From Gammaproteobacteria bacterium (lineage in GTDB: Bacteria; Pseudomonadota; Gammaproteobacteria; SMWH01): a stretch of 6,250 nucleotides of DNA. The stretch covers positions 1-6,250 of the forward strand of contig SMWH01000132.1 in the NCBI GenBank assembly GCA_004357005.1, read 5' to 3'. This document shows, piece by piece, positions 5,895-6,250 of the stretch. The notes under the pieces were generated by a model. It saw nothing but the letters and a program-made list of their open reading frames with translations, did not search any database and was not told the DNA's origin. How positions within the stretch are numbered: position 1 is the stretch's first letter; every line of letters begins with the position of its first letter. The position numbers and the translations under genes are program-made.

Positions 5895-6025
5895 AAAACT
5901 CTCCGGCGGCACGATACGGCGGTTGAAAACCGGCTCCAAATGCTCATGTACCAGGGATACATTCCACTTTTTCGCCAGCCATTTTTGAGCTTGGGCCTTG
6001 TCTCGTACTCTTGAGAGTTTTTCAA
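5891..6025. repeat. MITE-like element with perfect 13-bp terminal inverted repeats
   Basis: TTGAAAAACTCTC (5891-5903) is repeated exactly inverted as GAGAGTTTTTCAA (6013-6025), bounding about 135 bp. The interior contains a smaller hairpin, CGGTT-GAA-AACCG (5920-5932), which echoes the TTGAAAA core. It has no gene on the plus strand. On the minus strand a frame stays open right through it (for example WLAKKWNVSLVHEHLEPVF), without a credible start or ribosome site. No target-site duplication is obvious beside the repeats. The outside flank CAACCTGC extends the right repeat into a TTTTTCAACAACCTG sequence reminiscent of insertion-element or extragenic-repeat ends in proteobacteria. I read it as a non-autonomous element or remnant. 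A long-range hairpin with a regulatory or mRNA-stability role is the alternative. Confidence 0.5.
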
Positions 6026-6089
6026 CAACCTGCCAGATCCTGGGCGCGGGATGCAATTTCGAGGGCCTTTCGCTAAGGTGACGCTCCCC

Positions 6090-6250
6090 ATGGCATCCAG
6101 CAACGCAAACACACACCCCGACCCGCACCTGGCGGTTTACCCGGGCACCTTTGACCCCATCACACGGGGTCACATGGACCTGGTGCACCGGGCGGCCGGG
6201 ATTTTCGATCGTCTGATCGTGGCCATAGCGGACAGTGGAGACAAAGGCGC
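6090..6250 (+). CDS. coaD: CoaD, phosphopantetheine adenylyltransferase, 3'-truncated by the window edge
   Basis: CoaD transfers AMP from ATP to 4'-phosphopantetheine, giving dephospho-CoA in the penultimate step of coenzyme A synthesis. Fifty-three residues are visible. AVYPGTFDPITRGHMDLVHRA (residues 15-35) is the family signature: the nucleotidyltransferase T/HxGH motif is TRGH at 25-28, within the YPGTFDP loop that binds substrate. IFDRLIVAIADS follows, as in homologues. The ATG at 6090 has AAGGTG (6075-6080) 9 nt upstream. From there about 14 residues precede AVYPGTF, compared with 4 in E. coli, a polar N-terminal extension (MASSNANTHPDPH). There is no alternative start codon between the ATG and the motif, so the extension seems real. 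It follows rsmD on the same strand, a common gammaproteobacterial order, but across a 195-nt gap occupied mostly by the inverted-repeat element. Confidence 0.95.
   Translation, partial: MASSNANTHPDPHLAVYPGTFDPITRGHMDLVHRAAGIFDRLIVAIADSGDKG

Noticed and set aside
5565..6188. 207-codon minus-strand frame across the rsmD end, the repeat element and the coaD start
   Set aside because: It runs antisense to two clear conserved genes and shows no family resemblance. Only its portion inside the repeat is noted separately.

Overview
The window is G+C-rich bacterial chromosome with a gammaproteobacterial gene set. Supporting signs are adjacent mutY and yggX with yggX overlapping the mutY end, rsmD divergent from ftsY, coaD after rsmD, and a tRNA-Phe very close in sequence to the enterobacterial one. 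I cannot name the genus. Only the first ~385 bases differ: they are visibly richer in A+T and carry a phage-type gene.

Layout. Bases 1-292 hold the 3' part of a phage terminase small-subunit gene reading right. It is followed by an A+T-rich spacer (293-384) that abuts the 3' end of a tRNA-Phe(GAA) gene on the minus strand (385-460). This looks like one end of a mobile element integrated at the tRNA 3' end. The tRNA has a good sigma70-type promoter (501-530), and a REP-like hairpin (531-557) sits immediately upstream of it. A compact minus-strand block follows, in transcription order ftsY (5252-4296), asmA-like (4289-1893), mutY (about 1872-1893 to 814) and yggX (838-572). Gaps are a few bases or overlaps, so it looks like one operon. 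On the plus strand, rsmD (5313-5894) diverges from ftsY, and coaD (from 6090) runs off the right edge. Between them lies a ~135-bp element bounded by perfect 13-bp inverted repeats (5891-6025), which supplies the rsmD stop codon.

Function. The minus block mixes membrane-protein targeting (FtsY), envelope lipid/outer-membrane homeostasis (AsmA family) and oxidative-damage defence. MutY removes A mispaired with 8-oxoG and needs a 4Fe-4S cluster; YggX protects iron-sulphur enzymes. The plus-strand pair serves 16S rRNA modification and coenzyme A synthesis.

Points most worth a second look: a terminase small subunit with no large subunit on its downstream side, next to a tRNA (possible phage satellite); mutY with an ideal Shine-Dalgarno placed before ATC rather than ATG; an FtsY lacking the usual acidic N-terminal domain and with a weak membrane-targeting helix; the short inverted-repeat element; and the REP-like unit fused to the tRNA promoter. 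I found no CRISPR array, no intact IS and no clear undescribed system.
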